NCBI GenBank assembly: GCA_947450645.1
Contig: CANFWH010000022.1
Coordinates: 1-37,098, forward strand
DNA: 37,098 nt
Direction: 5' to 3'
DNA from: Comamonadaceae bacterium
GTDB lineage: Bacteria; Pseudomonadota; Gammaproteobacteria; Burkholderiales; Burkholderiaceae_C
A program made the position numbers and the translations under genes. The notes under the pieces were generated by a model. The model did no database searches. It saw only the letters and a program-made list of their open reading frames with translations, and had not been told where the DNA came from. Within the stretch, counting starts at the first letter, position 1, and every line of letters starts with the position of its first letter. Shown here piece after piece: positions 1 through 8,029 of the stretch.

Positions 1-17
1 CCTAGGAGACTTACGCC

Positions 18-1649
18 ATGCTTGGACTCATGCAAAACCAACAGCTTTTAATTTCTAATTTGATCGAGTTTGCGAGCAGACACCATGCTGATGGTGAAAT
101 CGTTTCGCGCCGCGTGGAAGGGGACCTTCACCGTACCACGTGGGGAGACATTGCCAAACGTTCGCGGCAAGTGGCGCATGCACTCGATGGACTCAAACTT
201 GCGTTCTCTAGTCGTGTGGCGACATTGGCATGGAATGGCTATCGGCACTTAGAGCTCTACTTTGGTGTGAGCGGTTCGGGTCGTGTGTTGCACACGCTCA
301 ATCCACGTTTGCATCCTGATCAAGTGGTGTGGATTGCCAATCATGCTGAAGATGAAGTACTTTGCTTTGACATGACGTTCTTGCCGATTATTCAAGCCGT
401 GCATAGCCGTTGTCCGATGATTAAAACTTATGTCGCCATGTGTGATACAGACAAGCTTCCAGCAGACTCGGGCATTCCTAATTTGGTGAGTTACGAGGCG
501 TGGATGGGCAGTCAGTCAGCCAAATACGATTGGCCGCAGTTTGACGAGAACAGCGCATCGTCTATGTGTTACACCAGTGGCACAACGGGCAACCCGAAGG
601 CGGCTTTGTATTCGCACCGATCAACCACGCTGCACGCTTATGCGGCGGCGCTGCCAGATGTGATGTGCATATCGGCACGCGACTCGATTCTTCCTGTGGT
701 GCCGATGTTCCACGTTAATGCTTGGGGCATTCCATACAGCGCAGCGTTGACGGGCGCGAAGCTGGTGTTCCCTGGGCCTGCGATGGACGGCAAGTCGGTG
801 TACGAGTTGATGGAAACCGAGCGCGTGACGTATTCGGCAGGTGTGCCAACCGTGTGGCAAATGATGCTGGCACACATGAAAGCGAACAACCTCAAGTTCA
901 GCACCATGCGGCGCACGGTGATTGGCGGCTCGGCTTGCCCGCCCGCCATGATTAAATCCTTTAACGATGACTACGGCGTTGACGTGCTTCATGCTTGGGG
1001 CATGACGGAGATGTCGCCGCTCGGGACGCTATGCACGCTTAAAAATAAGCAGCTCAGTTTACCGCCAGATGCGCAAATGCAAATCAGGCTCAAGCAAGGC
1101 AGAGCCATTTATGGCGTTGACATGAAGGTGGTGGACGAAGCGGGTAACGAGCTGCCTTGGGATGGAAAAACCTCAGGCGATTTGCTGGTCAAAGGGCCTT
1201 GGGTTGTAGCAGAGTACTTTAAAGGTGAGGGCGGCAATCCGCTTATTAAGGGCTGGTTTCCAACAGGTGATGTGGCGACCATTGATTCAGATGGTTATCT
1301 ACAAATTACCGATCGCAGCAAGGATGTGATTAAGTCGGGCGGCGAGTGGATCAGCTCGATTGATGTGGAGAACATTGCCATGGCGCATCCTGCAGTCATG
1401 ATGGCGGCGTGCGTGGGCATGCCGCACCCTAAATGGGATGAACGCCCGATCATTGCGGTAGTCAAAAAGCCAGATGCCGTAGTCACGCGCGAGGAGTTGC
1501 TTAAATTCTTTGAGGGTAAGACCGCCAAATGGCAAATTCCTGATGACGTGGTGTTTGTGGATGTCATACCACTGGGGGCAACGGGCAAGATGCAAAAGAT
1601 GAAGCTGCGTGAGCAGCTGAAAGAGTACAAGTTGCCTTCGTTAGGTTAG
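18..1649 (+). CDS. AlkK-like medium/long-chain fatty acyl-CoA ligase
   Basis: Adenylate-forming enzyme expected to activate a carboxylic acid with ATP and attach it to coenzyme A in the cytoplasm. The 543 residues carry the ATP/AMP loop YTSGTTGNPK (about 185-194), the core motif HAWGMTEMSPLGT (about 330), GWFPTGD with ITDRSKDVIKSGGEWIS (about 412-447), and the C-terminal lysine motif GATGKMQKMKLRE (about 520-533). All catalytic signatures are intact and the length is normal. The N-terminus MLGLM resembles AlkK-type medium-chain ligases. An AGGAGA lies 8 bases before the ATG, which supports this start. It lies about 100 bases upstream of an ABC importer on the same strand, so its substrate may be what that importer brings in. 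That link is inference; the chain length or aromatic preference cannot be read from sequence. Confidence 0.92.
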   Translation: MLGLMQNQQLLISNLIEFASRHHADGEIVSRRVEGDLHRTTWGDIAKRSRQVAHALDGLKLAFSSRVATLAWNGYRHLELYFGVSGSGRVLHTLNPRLHPDQVVWIANHAEDEVLCFDMTFLPIIQAVHSRCPMIKTYVAMCDTDKLPADSGIPNLVSYEAWMGSQSAKYDWPQFDENSASSMCYTSGTTGNPKAALYSHRSTTLHAYAAALPDVMCISARDSILPVVPMFHVNAWGIPYSAALTGAKLVFPGPAMDGKSVYELMETERVTYSAGVPTVWQMMLAHMKANNLKFSTMRRTVIGGSACPPAMIKSFNDDYGVDVLHAWGMTEMSPLGTLCTLKNKQLSLPPDAQMQIRLKQGRAIYGVDMKVVDEAGNELPWDGKTSGDLLVKGPWVVAEYFKGEGGNPLIKGWFPTGDVATIDSDGYLQITDRSKDVIKSGGEWISSIDVENIAMAHPAVMMAACVGMPHPKWDERPIIAVVKKPDAVVTREELLKFFEGKTAKWQIPDDVVFVDVIPLGATGKMQKMKLREQLKEYKLPSLG

Positions 1650-1751
1650 TCTATTTTTGTAGGGGCATTCCCTGAGAGAAAAATTAGTAAATCAAGCTAC
1701 TCTCGGTAAGTTGTTAGTCGGATTCATTATTATTTTTTAGGAGATTTTTTC

Positions 1752-2990
1752 ATGCGTCGTCTTGTCATTAAAACTCTCGCACTGACTGCTTTTGCAGCCA
1801 GCATGTCTGCTGCCCTTGCCCAATCGGGTGAGACGGTCAAGATTGCTCACATCGATCCATTTTCTGGGCCATTTGCGAATGTGGGTGTCAATCAATATAA
1901 AAGTTGGCAGTTCGTAGCTGATCGTATGAGCGGGAAAAATAATCCAGCTGGCGTGAAGTTTGAAGTGACGCAATTCGATAACAAGGGTTCTCCGCAAGAG
2001 AGCTTGACAGCTTTGCAAGCCGCTATTGACCAAGGTTATCGCTATATCACACAAGGTAATGGCTCAGGCGCTGGATTGGCACTCGAGGACGCGGTTCAAA
2101 AATACAACGATCGCAACCCAGGTAAGGAAGTCATTTATCTAAATTACGCGGCGGTTGACCCAGCAATGACCAATGAAAAATGCAGCTATTGGCATTTCCG
2201 TTTGGATGCAGATACCACTATGAAAATGGAAGCGCTGACGAGCTTTATGAAGGGGCAACCCAAAATTAAAAAGGTCTACATCATTGGGCAAAATTACTCG
2301 CATGGTCAGCAAGTCTCGCGCTACTTTAAAGAAGACATGAAGGCTAAGCGTCCAGATGTGCAAATCGTGGGAGATGATTTGCATCCGATTGGACAAGTTA
2401 AAGACTTTGCCCCGTATGTCGCCAAAATTAAAGCTTCAGGTGCGGACAGTATTGTGACTGGTAACTGGGGTACAGACTTAACCTTGCTTGTCAAAGCTCT
2501 AAACGAAGCGGGTTTGAAGATTCCGATGTACACGTACTACGCTGGCGTAACAGGTACACCAACTGCGCTAGCTGCTGGCGGAGACAGTGAGGTGTACGTT
2601 GTTGCCTATGGGCACTCCAATCACACGGGCGATCTTGGTAAAACGGGAGCTGATTTCAAAAAGAAATTTAACGATGACTATTACACGTATGCAGTGACTA
2701 ACGGCTTTAACTTACTTGGACAAGCGATGGCTAATGCCAAGTCAACGAATCCCGCCAAGGTGGCTGCGGCAATGGAAGGCCTCTCGGTCAAGAGCTTCGC
2801 GGGAGAAGTCACGATGCGCAAGTCTGATCACCAGCTGCAGCAATCTATGTTCATCACTAAATGGCAAAAGGTGGATAAGAAAAATCCATACAGCGTGGAA
2901 AACACGGGCTACACATTTGTACCTATTAAACAACTAGATCCTTATGTTTCCAGCACGCCAACATCGTGCCAGATGAAGCGTCCTTCATAA
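1752..2990 (+). CDS. Branched-chain-amino-acid-type ABC importer, periplasmic binding protein 1
   Basis: Type I periplasmic solute-binding protein (LivJ/LivK-like fold) that would deliver a ligand to the permeases encoded downstream. The 412 residues begin with a signal peptide (about 1-24, cleavage after AALA) followed by GETVKIAHIDPFSGPFANVG, the usual first strand and ligand loop of this family. The mature protein has exactly two cysteines, C144 and C406, which could form a disulfide; both are conserved in the tandem paralog. A strong TAGGAG precedes the ATG. The C-terminus (SSTPTSCQMKRPS) is nearly identical to that of the next gene. The ligand is unknown: family members bind branched-chain amino acids, amides, urea or aromatic and other carboxylates. 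Confidence 0.93.
   Translation: MRRLVIKTLALTAFAASMSAALAQSGETVKIAHIDPFSGPFANVGVNQYKSWQFVADRMSGKNNPAGVKFEVTQFDNKGSPQESLTALQAAIDQGYRYITQGNGSGAGLALEDAVQKYNDRNPGKEVIYLNYAAVDPAMTNEKCSYWHFRLDADTTMKMEALTSFMKGQPKIKKVYIIGQNYSHGQQVSRYFKEDMKAKRPDVQIVGDDLHPIGQVKDFAPYVAKIKASGADSIVTGNWGTDLTLLVKALNEAGLKIPMYTYYAGVTGTPTALAAGGDSEVYVVAYGHSNHTGDLGKTGADFKKKFNDDYYTYAVTNGFNLLGQAMANAKSTNPAKVAAAMEGLSVKSFAGEVTMRKSDHQLQQSMFITKWQKVDKKNPYSVENTGYTFVPIKQLDPYVSSTPTSCQMKRPS
2100..2131 (+). repeat. 32-base exact direct repeat, copy 1 (inside binding protein 1)
   Basis: A 32-base segment encoding KYNDRNPGKEV is identical here and at 3358-3389. It lies at homologous positions of the two tandem binding-protein genes, which otherwise differ clearly. 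This fits a gene duplication with local conservation or gene conversion rather than a mobile repeat. Confidence 0.85.
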
Positions 2991-3018
2991 TCACGACTCA
3001 TTTTTAGGAAGTATCCGC

Positions 3019-4245
3019 ATGAAATTAAACATCACACTCAAAGCAATTGTTCTGGCAGTAGCGACCCTTGCAGGCGGTATGGCGTTTGCCCAAAAGGGTG
3101 AGACCGTCAAAATCGCATTTATTGATCCTTTGTCAGGCTCATTTGCCAACATTGGTCAAAACATTTTGCGCACATGGCAGACGATTGGTGCTGAGCCAAA
3201 CGTCGCGGGTGTGAAGTACGAAATAGTGCCTTTTGATAACAAAGCCTCACCGCAAGAGTCACTCAATAGCTTGAAAGCTGCGATTGATCAGGGCATTCGT
3301 TATGTTGCTCAGGGCAATGGTTCTGGTGCAGCGGCAGCTATTTCGGATGCGGTGTCTAAATACAACGATCGCAACCCAGGTAAGGAAGTTGTATTTTTAA
3401 ACTACGCTGCGGTTGATCCTGCTTTGACTAACGAGCGTTGTTCGTTTTGGCATTTCCGATTTGATGCGGATACTTCAATGAAGATGGAGGCCATGGGCGC
3501 TGCGATTCAAGCCGATAAATCGGTGAAGAATGTGTACTTCATTGGACAGAATTATTCGCATGGTGTACAGGTTGCCAAGTACGGCAAAGAAGCGATTGCG
3601 CGCCGCCGCCCCGATATTAAATTTGTGGGCGATGAACTCCATCCAATTGGGCAAGTGAAAGACTTTTCGCCCTATATCGCCAAAATTAAAGCATCGGGTG
3701 CAGACACAGTTGTCACGGGCAATTGGGGCGCAGATATGTCGCTCCTATTCAAAGCGGCCAAAGACGCAGGCTTAAACGTTAATTGGTATACCTATTACGC
3801 AGGCGCTCAAGGTTCGCCAACGTCTATGGGTACTTGGGGTGAGGGCAAAGTTCGCGCGGTTTATGTACATGAGCCGAATTTGGTAACAACGCGTAAGTTG
3901 CTGGACGATTTCAAGGCTAAAAATCATGAAGACATGAGTACGCTGACTGTGGCGCATGCTTTCAACGTGCTGTCTGGCGGGATTGCAAAAGCTAAATCCA
4001 CCGACCCTGTCAAAGTCGCTAAAGCGATGGAAGGTTTGACTGTGAAAAGTTTTAGTGGCGACATCACTATGCGTGCAAGCGATCATCAATTGCAGCAGAC
4101 GCTCTATGCCTCTGTTTGGAAAAAGAAAGATGGTAAAAATAGCTACGATGTCGAAGGCACTGGTATGACGTGGGCGCCTGAACGCGTCTTTGAGCCATTT
4201 GTATCGAGCACGCCAACGAGCTGCCAGATGAAACGACCTGCGTAG
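3019..4245 (+). CDS. Branched-chain-amino-acid-type ABC importer, periplasmic binding protein 2
   Basis: Tandem paralog of the preceding gene (408 residues), again a periplasmic type I binding protein. Signal peptide about 1-25 (ends GGMAFAQ), then KGETVKIAFIDPLSGSFANIG. Collinear with the first copy throughout, including IGQNYSHG, HPIGQVKDF, the KIKASGAD stretch and the C-terminal SSTPTSCQMKRPA. Its two cysteines, C141 and C402, match those of the first copy. Differences cluster in the second half (for example GAQGSPTSMGTWGEG versus GVTGTPTALAAGGDS), where ligand contacts are expected, so the two may bind different ligands. It starts 28 bases after the first gene with its own AGGAAG site. 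One membrane complex is encoded downstream, so both probably feed it. Confidence 0.93.
   Translation: MKLNITLKAIVLAVATLAGGMAFAQKGETVKIAFIDPLSGSFANIGQNILRTWQTIGAEPNVAGVKYEIVPFDNKASPQESLNSLKAAIDQGIRYVAQGNGSGAAAAISDAVSKYNDRNPGKEVVFLNYAAVDPALTNERCSFWHFRFDADTSMKMEAMGAAIQADKSVKNVYFIGQNYSHGVQVAKYGKEAIARRRPDIKFVGDELHPIGQVKDFSPYIAKIKASGADTVVTGNWGADMSLLFKAAKDAGLNVNWYTYYAGAQGSPTSMGTWGEGKVRAVYVHEPNLVTTRKLLDDFKAKNHEDMSTLTVAHAFNVLSGGIAKAKSTDPVKVAKAMEGLTVKSFSGDITMRASDHQLQQTLYASVWKKKDGKNSYDVEGTGMTWAPERVFEPFVSSTPTSCQMKRPA
3358..3389 (+). repeat. 32-base exact direct repeat, copy 2 (inside binding protein 2)
   Basis: Second copy of the segment described at 2100-2131, in the same relative position of the paralogous gene and in the same reading frame. 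Confidence 0.85.
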
Positions 4246-4263
4246 TCTGGACTAGTTGTTCGA

Positions 4264-5211
4264 ATGGAGTTTTTTTCGATATCACTACTCAACGGTCTTA
4301 GCTACGGGCTTTTGCTCTTTATGCTGAGCTCTGGCTTGACGCTTATTTTTAGCATGATGGGTGTGCTTAATTTTGCACATGCCTCGTTCTATATGCTGGG
4401 TGCCTACTTTGCGTACACCATTACTGAAGTCGTTGGATTTTTTCCAGCGCTTATTTTGGCTCCGCTCATTGTGGGTGCGTTAGGTGTTGCATTCGAGCGG
4501 TTTTGCCTGCGACGTGTACATAGCTTTGGTAATGTACCCGAGCTCTTGATTACCTTTGGCTTGTCCTACATCATCTTGGAGCTTGTTCAATTGGTATGGG
4601 GACGCAGCTCGCTCGACTACCGCGTGCCGGCACTCCTAGATGGCCCACTTTTTAGCATCTATGGCACACAATTCCCTAAATACAAAGCCTTCATGATGTT
4701 TGTGGCCTTAGCTATGCTTTTAGCGTTATGGTTGCTTATCAAAAAGACACGTATTGGTTTAGTGATTCAAGCAGCACTGACGCATCCAGATACCGTGGAG
4801 ACGCTAGGACATAACGTGCCCCGCGTCTTCATGCTGGTGTTTGGAGGCGGAGCGGCGCTGGCAGGTCTTGCGGGGGTCATTGGTGGCAATGCCTTTGTGA
4901 CTGAGCCTGGGATGGCCAATAGCGTCGGGCCTGTGATATTTGTGGTTGTTGTGGTCGGCGGTATGGGTTCACTAGCGGGTGCTTTTTTAGCCTCAATCTT
5001 GATCGGCGTTTTGCAAACCTTTGCTGTGGCGATTGACTCTTCACTCTTGAGTGGATTAGCTTTATTGGGTGTCAACGTGACACCAGAGACGTTCGGTTAT
5101 GCGCTTTGGAAGCTCAAGGTCAGTCAATGTGCGCCCATCCTGCCATTTTTATTTTTAGTACTTATCCTTATTTTTAGACCCAAGGGTTTGATGGGTTCAC
5201 GCGAAGGTTAG
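4264..5211 (+). CDS. livH: LivH-type ABC permease
   Basis: Inner-membrane permease of the hydrophobic/branched-chain amino acid transporter family, 315 residues, with about eight hydrophobic segments. The N-terminal GLSYGLLLFMLSSGLTLIF and the segment GVLNFAHASFYMLGAYFAY are typical of LivH, as are GQ/GG-rich loops such as GGMGSLAGAFLASILIG near 230-245. It forms the translocation pathway together with the following LivM-type protein and receives ligand from the two upstream binding proteins. It starts 18 bases after binding protein 2. No Shine-Dalgarno sequence is visible before the ATG; the preceding bases are GTTCGA, as also seen before the next gene. The symbol is by family; amino acid specificity is not shown. 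Confidence 0.93.
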   Translation: MEFFSISLLNGLSYGLLLFMLSSGLTLIFSMMGVLNFAHASFYMLGAYFAYTITEVVGFFPALILAPLIVGALGVAFERFCLRRVHSFGNVPELLITFGLSYIILELVQLVWGRSSLDYRVPALLDGPLFSIYGTQFPKYKAFMMFVALAMLLALWLLIKKTRIGLVIQAALTHPDTVETLGHNVPRVFMLVFGGGAALAGLAGVIGGNAFVTEPGMANSVGPVIFVVVVVGGMGSLAGAFLASILIGVLQTFAVAIDSSLLSGLALLGVNVTPETFGYALWKLKVSQCAPILPFLFLVLILIFRPKGLMGSREG

Positions 5212-5224
5212 TGCGGTTCGAAAA

Positions 5225-6520
5225 ATGACAATGACTTACTACCAATTTAAGCCCATGAACGTCGGACGATTTGTTGTCTGGACACTGTTTGCGCTCGTCT
5301 TAATTTTTGCGCCGCTGGTGTTTACCAGCAGCCTTTCGCATACCATGCTCTCGCAAATGGGAACGGTAATAATTGTGTGCCTTAGCTACAACATGCTGCT
5401 CGGCCAAGGCGGGATGCTCAGCTTTGGGCATGCCGTGTATTCTGGACTGGGCGCATTTTTAGCCATTCACACACTTAATTTGATCAGTAAAGGAACGCTT
5501 CCTTTGCCAGTGAGTTTGATTCCGATTGTGGGCGGCTTATTTGGCGCACTTTTCGCCGTGATATTGGGCTGGGTCACGACCAAAAAAGCAGCGACTCCTT
5601 TTGCCATGATTACGTTGGGTGTTGGCGAATTGGTTTGGGCGATGTCGCTGATGTTCCCCGAATTTTTTGGTGGCGAAGGCGGCATTAATGGTAATCGCGT
5701 GACATCTAGTCACCCATTTGGTATCACATTTGGACCGCAAATTCAGCTTTATTATTTGATTGCCATCTACACCTTTGTTTGCACGGGATTGATGTTTGCA
5801 TTTACGCGTACGCCGCTCGGGCGGATGCTGAACGCCGTGCGTGATAACCCAGAGCGTGTTGAGTTTGTGGGCTACAACACACAGGTTGTACGGTACATCG
5901 TCTTCATTATTGCGGCATTTTTTGCGGGCATTTCAGGCGGCCTGTCAGCACTTAATTTTGAAATTGTGACGGCTGAAGTCGTCAGCGGTATCCGATCTGG
6001 TGGTTATTTACTTTTTACATTTTTAGGCGGTGCAACATTCTTTTTTGGCCCCATTATTGGTGGTGTTTTGTTGGTGTTGGCCTTTGTGGTGCTCTCAGAG
6101 TTCACCAAGGCTTGGTTGCTGTACTTAGGGCTCATCTTTTTATTGATGGTGATGTATGCGCCAGGCGGCGTGGCAAGTCTAATCATGATGAATCTTCGCG
6201 TGGCAGCGTTTGGATTTTTACGCAAATTGTGGATGGCGTATTTGGCGCTCTTTGTCACAGGACTCGCGGCTTTGCTGGGGGCTGCAACTATGATCGAAAT
6301 GGTGTATCACTTGCAGCTGAGTGCTGCAGTGGGTGACGAGCTTCAATTTTTAGGGCTCTCACTTGATGCCAAGGGCTTTAATACTTGGGTAGGCGCAATC
6401 TTTGTAACGATAACCAGCGTTGGGTTGTTTGAAGTAGTGCGTCGGCAATTCAAACATGATTGGGATGGCGTGCAAGTGGATATTGAGCGTGAGATTAAAC
6501 GCAGAGAGGCTTTGGCATGA
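5225..6520 (+). CDS. livM: LivM-type ABC permease with C-terminal extension
   Basis: Second inner-membrane permease, 431 residues. The LivM core spans roughly 20-325 and contains the signature GQGGMLSFGHAVYSGLGAF (about 59-77) and the coupling region TPLGRMLNAVRDNPERVEFVGYN (about 198-220). Residues about 330-431 form an extension with two further hydrophobic segments and a charged tail ending IEREIKRREALA, beyond the usual end of the family. The ATG at 5225 lies 13 bases after livH with no clear ribosome site; a second ATG at 5231 is possible. The gene ends in an ATGA overlap with livG, implying translational coupling and matched expression of permease and ATPase. Confidence 0.93.
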   Translation: MTMTYYQFKPMNVGRFVVWTLFALVLIFAPLVFTSSLSHTMLSQMGTVIIVCLSYNMLLGQGGMLSFGHAVYSGLGAFLAIHTLNLISKGTLPLPVSLIPIVGGLFGALFAVILGWVTTKKAATPFAMITLGVGELVWAMSLMFPEFFGGEGGINGNRVTSSHPFGITFGPQIQLYYLIAIYTFVCTGLMFAFTRTPLGRMLNAVRDNPERVEFVGYNTQVVRYIVFIIAAFFAGISGGLSALNFEIVTAEVVSGIRSGGYLLFTFLGGATFFFGPIIGGVLLVLAFVVLSEFTKAWLLYLGLIFLLMVMYAPGGVASLIMMNLRVAAFGFLRKLWMAYLALFVTGLAALLGAATMIEMVYHLQLSAAVGDELQFLGLSLDAKGFNTWVGAIFVTITSVGLFEVVRRQFKHDWDGVQVDIEREIKRREALA

Positions 6521-7287
6521 CCTACGCGCTAGAGCTAAAAGACTTACGTAAAAGCTTTGGTAAAACCGAAATTATTCGTGGTTGTGATTTAGCCGTCAAT
6601 GTTGGCGAGCGAGTTGCCATTATTGGCCCTAACGGGGCAGGTAAATCGACATTGTTCAATTTGATAAGCGGTCGTTTTGAGCCGACCAGTGGGGACATCT
6701 TGTTAAACGGTACGCGTGTGAATGGCAAGAAACCGTTTGAAATTAATCGCATGGGGTTGTCACGAAGCTTTCAAATTACGAATATTTTCCCCAAACTCAG
6801 TGTGTTTGAAAATCTTCGCTGTGCTGTCTTGTGGAGTCTTGGTTATCGCTACACCTTCTTTAAATTTTTGGCTAACTTAGACGATGCGAATGACCGCGCG
6901 CAAGAGTTGATGGAGATGATTAAGTTGGACAAAAAACGCGACGTTCTTGCGATGAATTTAACGTATGCAGAGCAGCGTGCGTTAGAGATCGGTATCACCA
7001 TCGGCGGTGGTGCAAACGTTATTTTGCTAGATGAGCCAACGGCAGGTATGAGTAAGAGTGAGACGACAAGGTTTATCTCTCTTATTAAAGAAGTGACGAT
7101 CGGTAAGACATTGCTTACGGTTGAACACGATATGGGCGTGGTGTTTGGATTAGCCGACAGAATTGCTGTGCTTGTGTACGGTGAAATCTTAGCTTTCGAT
7201 ACGCCTGATGCAGTCAGAGCGAATGCTAAGGTCCAAGAGGCTTATCTTGGCTCGTCAGTCGCTGATGCGCAGGGGGAGGGGCACTGA
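6517..7287 (+). CDS. livG: LivG-type ABC ATPase
   Basis: Cytoplasmic ATP-binding subunit of the importer, 256 residues. Walker A is canonical (GPNGAGKST, K43), Walker B with catalytic glutamate is NVILLDEPTAG, and the H-loop histidine is H204 (VEHDMG). The ABC signature, however, reads LTYAEQR (148-154) in place of the usual LSxGEQ/LSGGQ, with glycine replaced by alanine. In an ABC dimer this signature faces the Walker A of the partner LivF, which is itself altered, so the two changes fall in one composite nucleotide site. Start codon overlaps the livM stop as ATGA. Function by family is certain; the effect of the signature change is inference. Confidence 0.94.
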   Translation: MTYALELKDLRKSFGKTEIIRGCDLAVNVGERVAIIGPNGAGKSTLFNLISGRFEPTSGDILLNGTRVNGKKPFEINRMGLSRSFQITNIFPKLSVFENLRCAVLWSLGYRYTFFKFLANLDDANDRAQELMEMIKLDKKRDVLAMNLTYAEQRALEIGITIGGGANVILLDEPTAGMSKSETTRFISLIKEVTIGKTLLTVEHDMGVVFGLADRIAVLVYGEILAFDTPDAVRANAKVQEAYLGSSVADAQGEGH

Positions 7288-7288
7288 G

Positions 7289-7984
7289 ATGTTGAAAGTT
7301 GAAAACCTCCACGCCTACTATGGGAAAAGCCATGTGCTACACGGTGTTAATTTCGAAGTTGGTAAGAGCGAAATCGTTGCCTTACTTGGGCGCAATGGCT
7401 CTGGTCGCTCGACCACGGCTAAGACGGTGATGGGTCTAGTTGATGGAGAAGGCTCTATTGCTTGGAATGGGCAAGAAATACTAGGAAAAAAGGCGTTTGA
7501 AGTTGCGCATCTAGGCATTGGTTATGTGCCAGAGAATCGTGATATTTTTGCAACCTTGACCGTGCATCAAAATTTGCTATTGGGTCAAAAGCGCGGTGCA
7601 AAAAATTCACGCTGGTCGTTTGACGATATGTACAAAATGTTTCCTCGTTTGAAGGAACGTCAGCATACGGAGGCTGGCGTCTTATCAGGCGGCGAGCAGC
7701 AGATGCTGACGCTTTGCCGTACCTTAATGGGCGACCCTGATCTCATCATCATTGACGAGCCAACGGAAGGACTTGCACCAAAGATTGTTGAGTTGGTGGC
7801 TGAGTATTTACAAGAGCTCAAAAGGCGAGGAGTGTCTGTTCTTTTGATTGAGCAAAAGCTCACAATCGCAATGCAAATTTCTGACCGTTGTTTAGTGATG
7901 GGGCATGGCGCTATCGTCTTTGAGGGCACGCCAGATGGGCTTCGTAGTGATGCCTATATTCGAAAAGAATGGCTGGAGGTATAA
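7289..7984 (+). CDS. livF: LivF-type ABC ATPase with altered Walker A
   Basis: Second ATPase of the importer, 231 residues from the ATG at 7289. An upstream in-frame start at 7208 would overlap livG by 80 bases and add 27 unrelated residues; the very strong AGGGGGAGGGG at 7271-7281 supports 7289. Walker A reads GRNGSGRST: the normally invariant lysine is arginine (R40). The signature LSGGEQQ (132-138) and Walker B LIIIDEPTEG are canonical. The H-loop position is glutamine (IEQK, Q189), which is common in LivF proteins (EQN). Its own nucleotide pocket is therefore weakened while it supplies an intact signature to LivG. It is the last gene of the operon, followed by a terminator. Confidence 0.94.
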   Translation: MLKVENLHAYYGKSHVLHGVNFEVGKSEIVALLGRNGSGRSTTAKTVMGLVDGEGSIAWNGQEILGKKAFEVAHLGIGYVPENRDIFATLTVHQNLLLGQKRGAKNSRWSFDDMYKMFPRLKERQHTEAGVLSGGEQQMLTLCRTLMGDPDLIIIDEPTEGLAPKIVELVAEYLQELKRRGVSVLLIEQKLTIAMQISDRCLVMGHGAIVFEGTPDGLRSDAYIRKEWLEV

Positions 7985-8010
7985 AAAAAGGGGCTCGCGC
8001 CTCTTTTTTT
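7983..8010. terminator. Bidirectional rho-independent terminator
   Basis: An A-run, GGGGC stem, TCGC loop, GCCTC stem and T-run (one G-U wobble) form a hairpin of about 12 pairs flanked by A7 and T7. It lies between livF (+) and the convergent MFS gene (-) and can terminate transcription from both sides. Confidence 0.9.
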
Positions 8011-8029
8011 ATATTGCTGAGTTATTTGA

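Noticed and set aside
1666..1715. Hairpin or terminator between the acyl-CoA ligase and the first binding protein
   Set aside because: Only a 5-6 pair GAGAG/CTCTC stem with a long loop and no T-run; not convincing.
7208..7288. Upstream start for livF
   Set aside because: It would overlap livG by 80 bases and add unrelated residues; the ATG at 7289 has a very strong ribosome site.
7208..7984. LivF as a dead pseudogene because of the missing Walker A lysine
   Set aside because: The frame is intact, all other motifs are present, and the complementary change in LivG fits an asymmetric but working complex.
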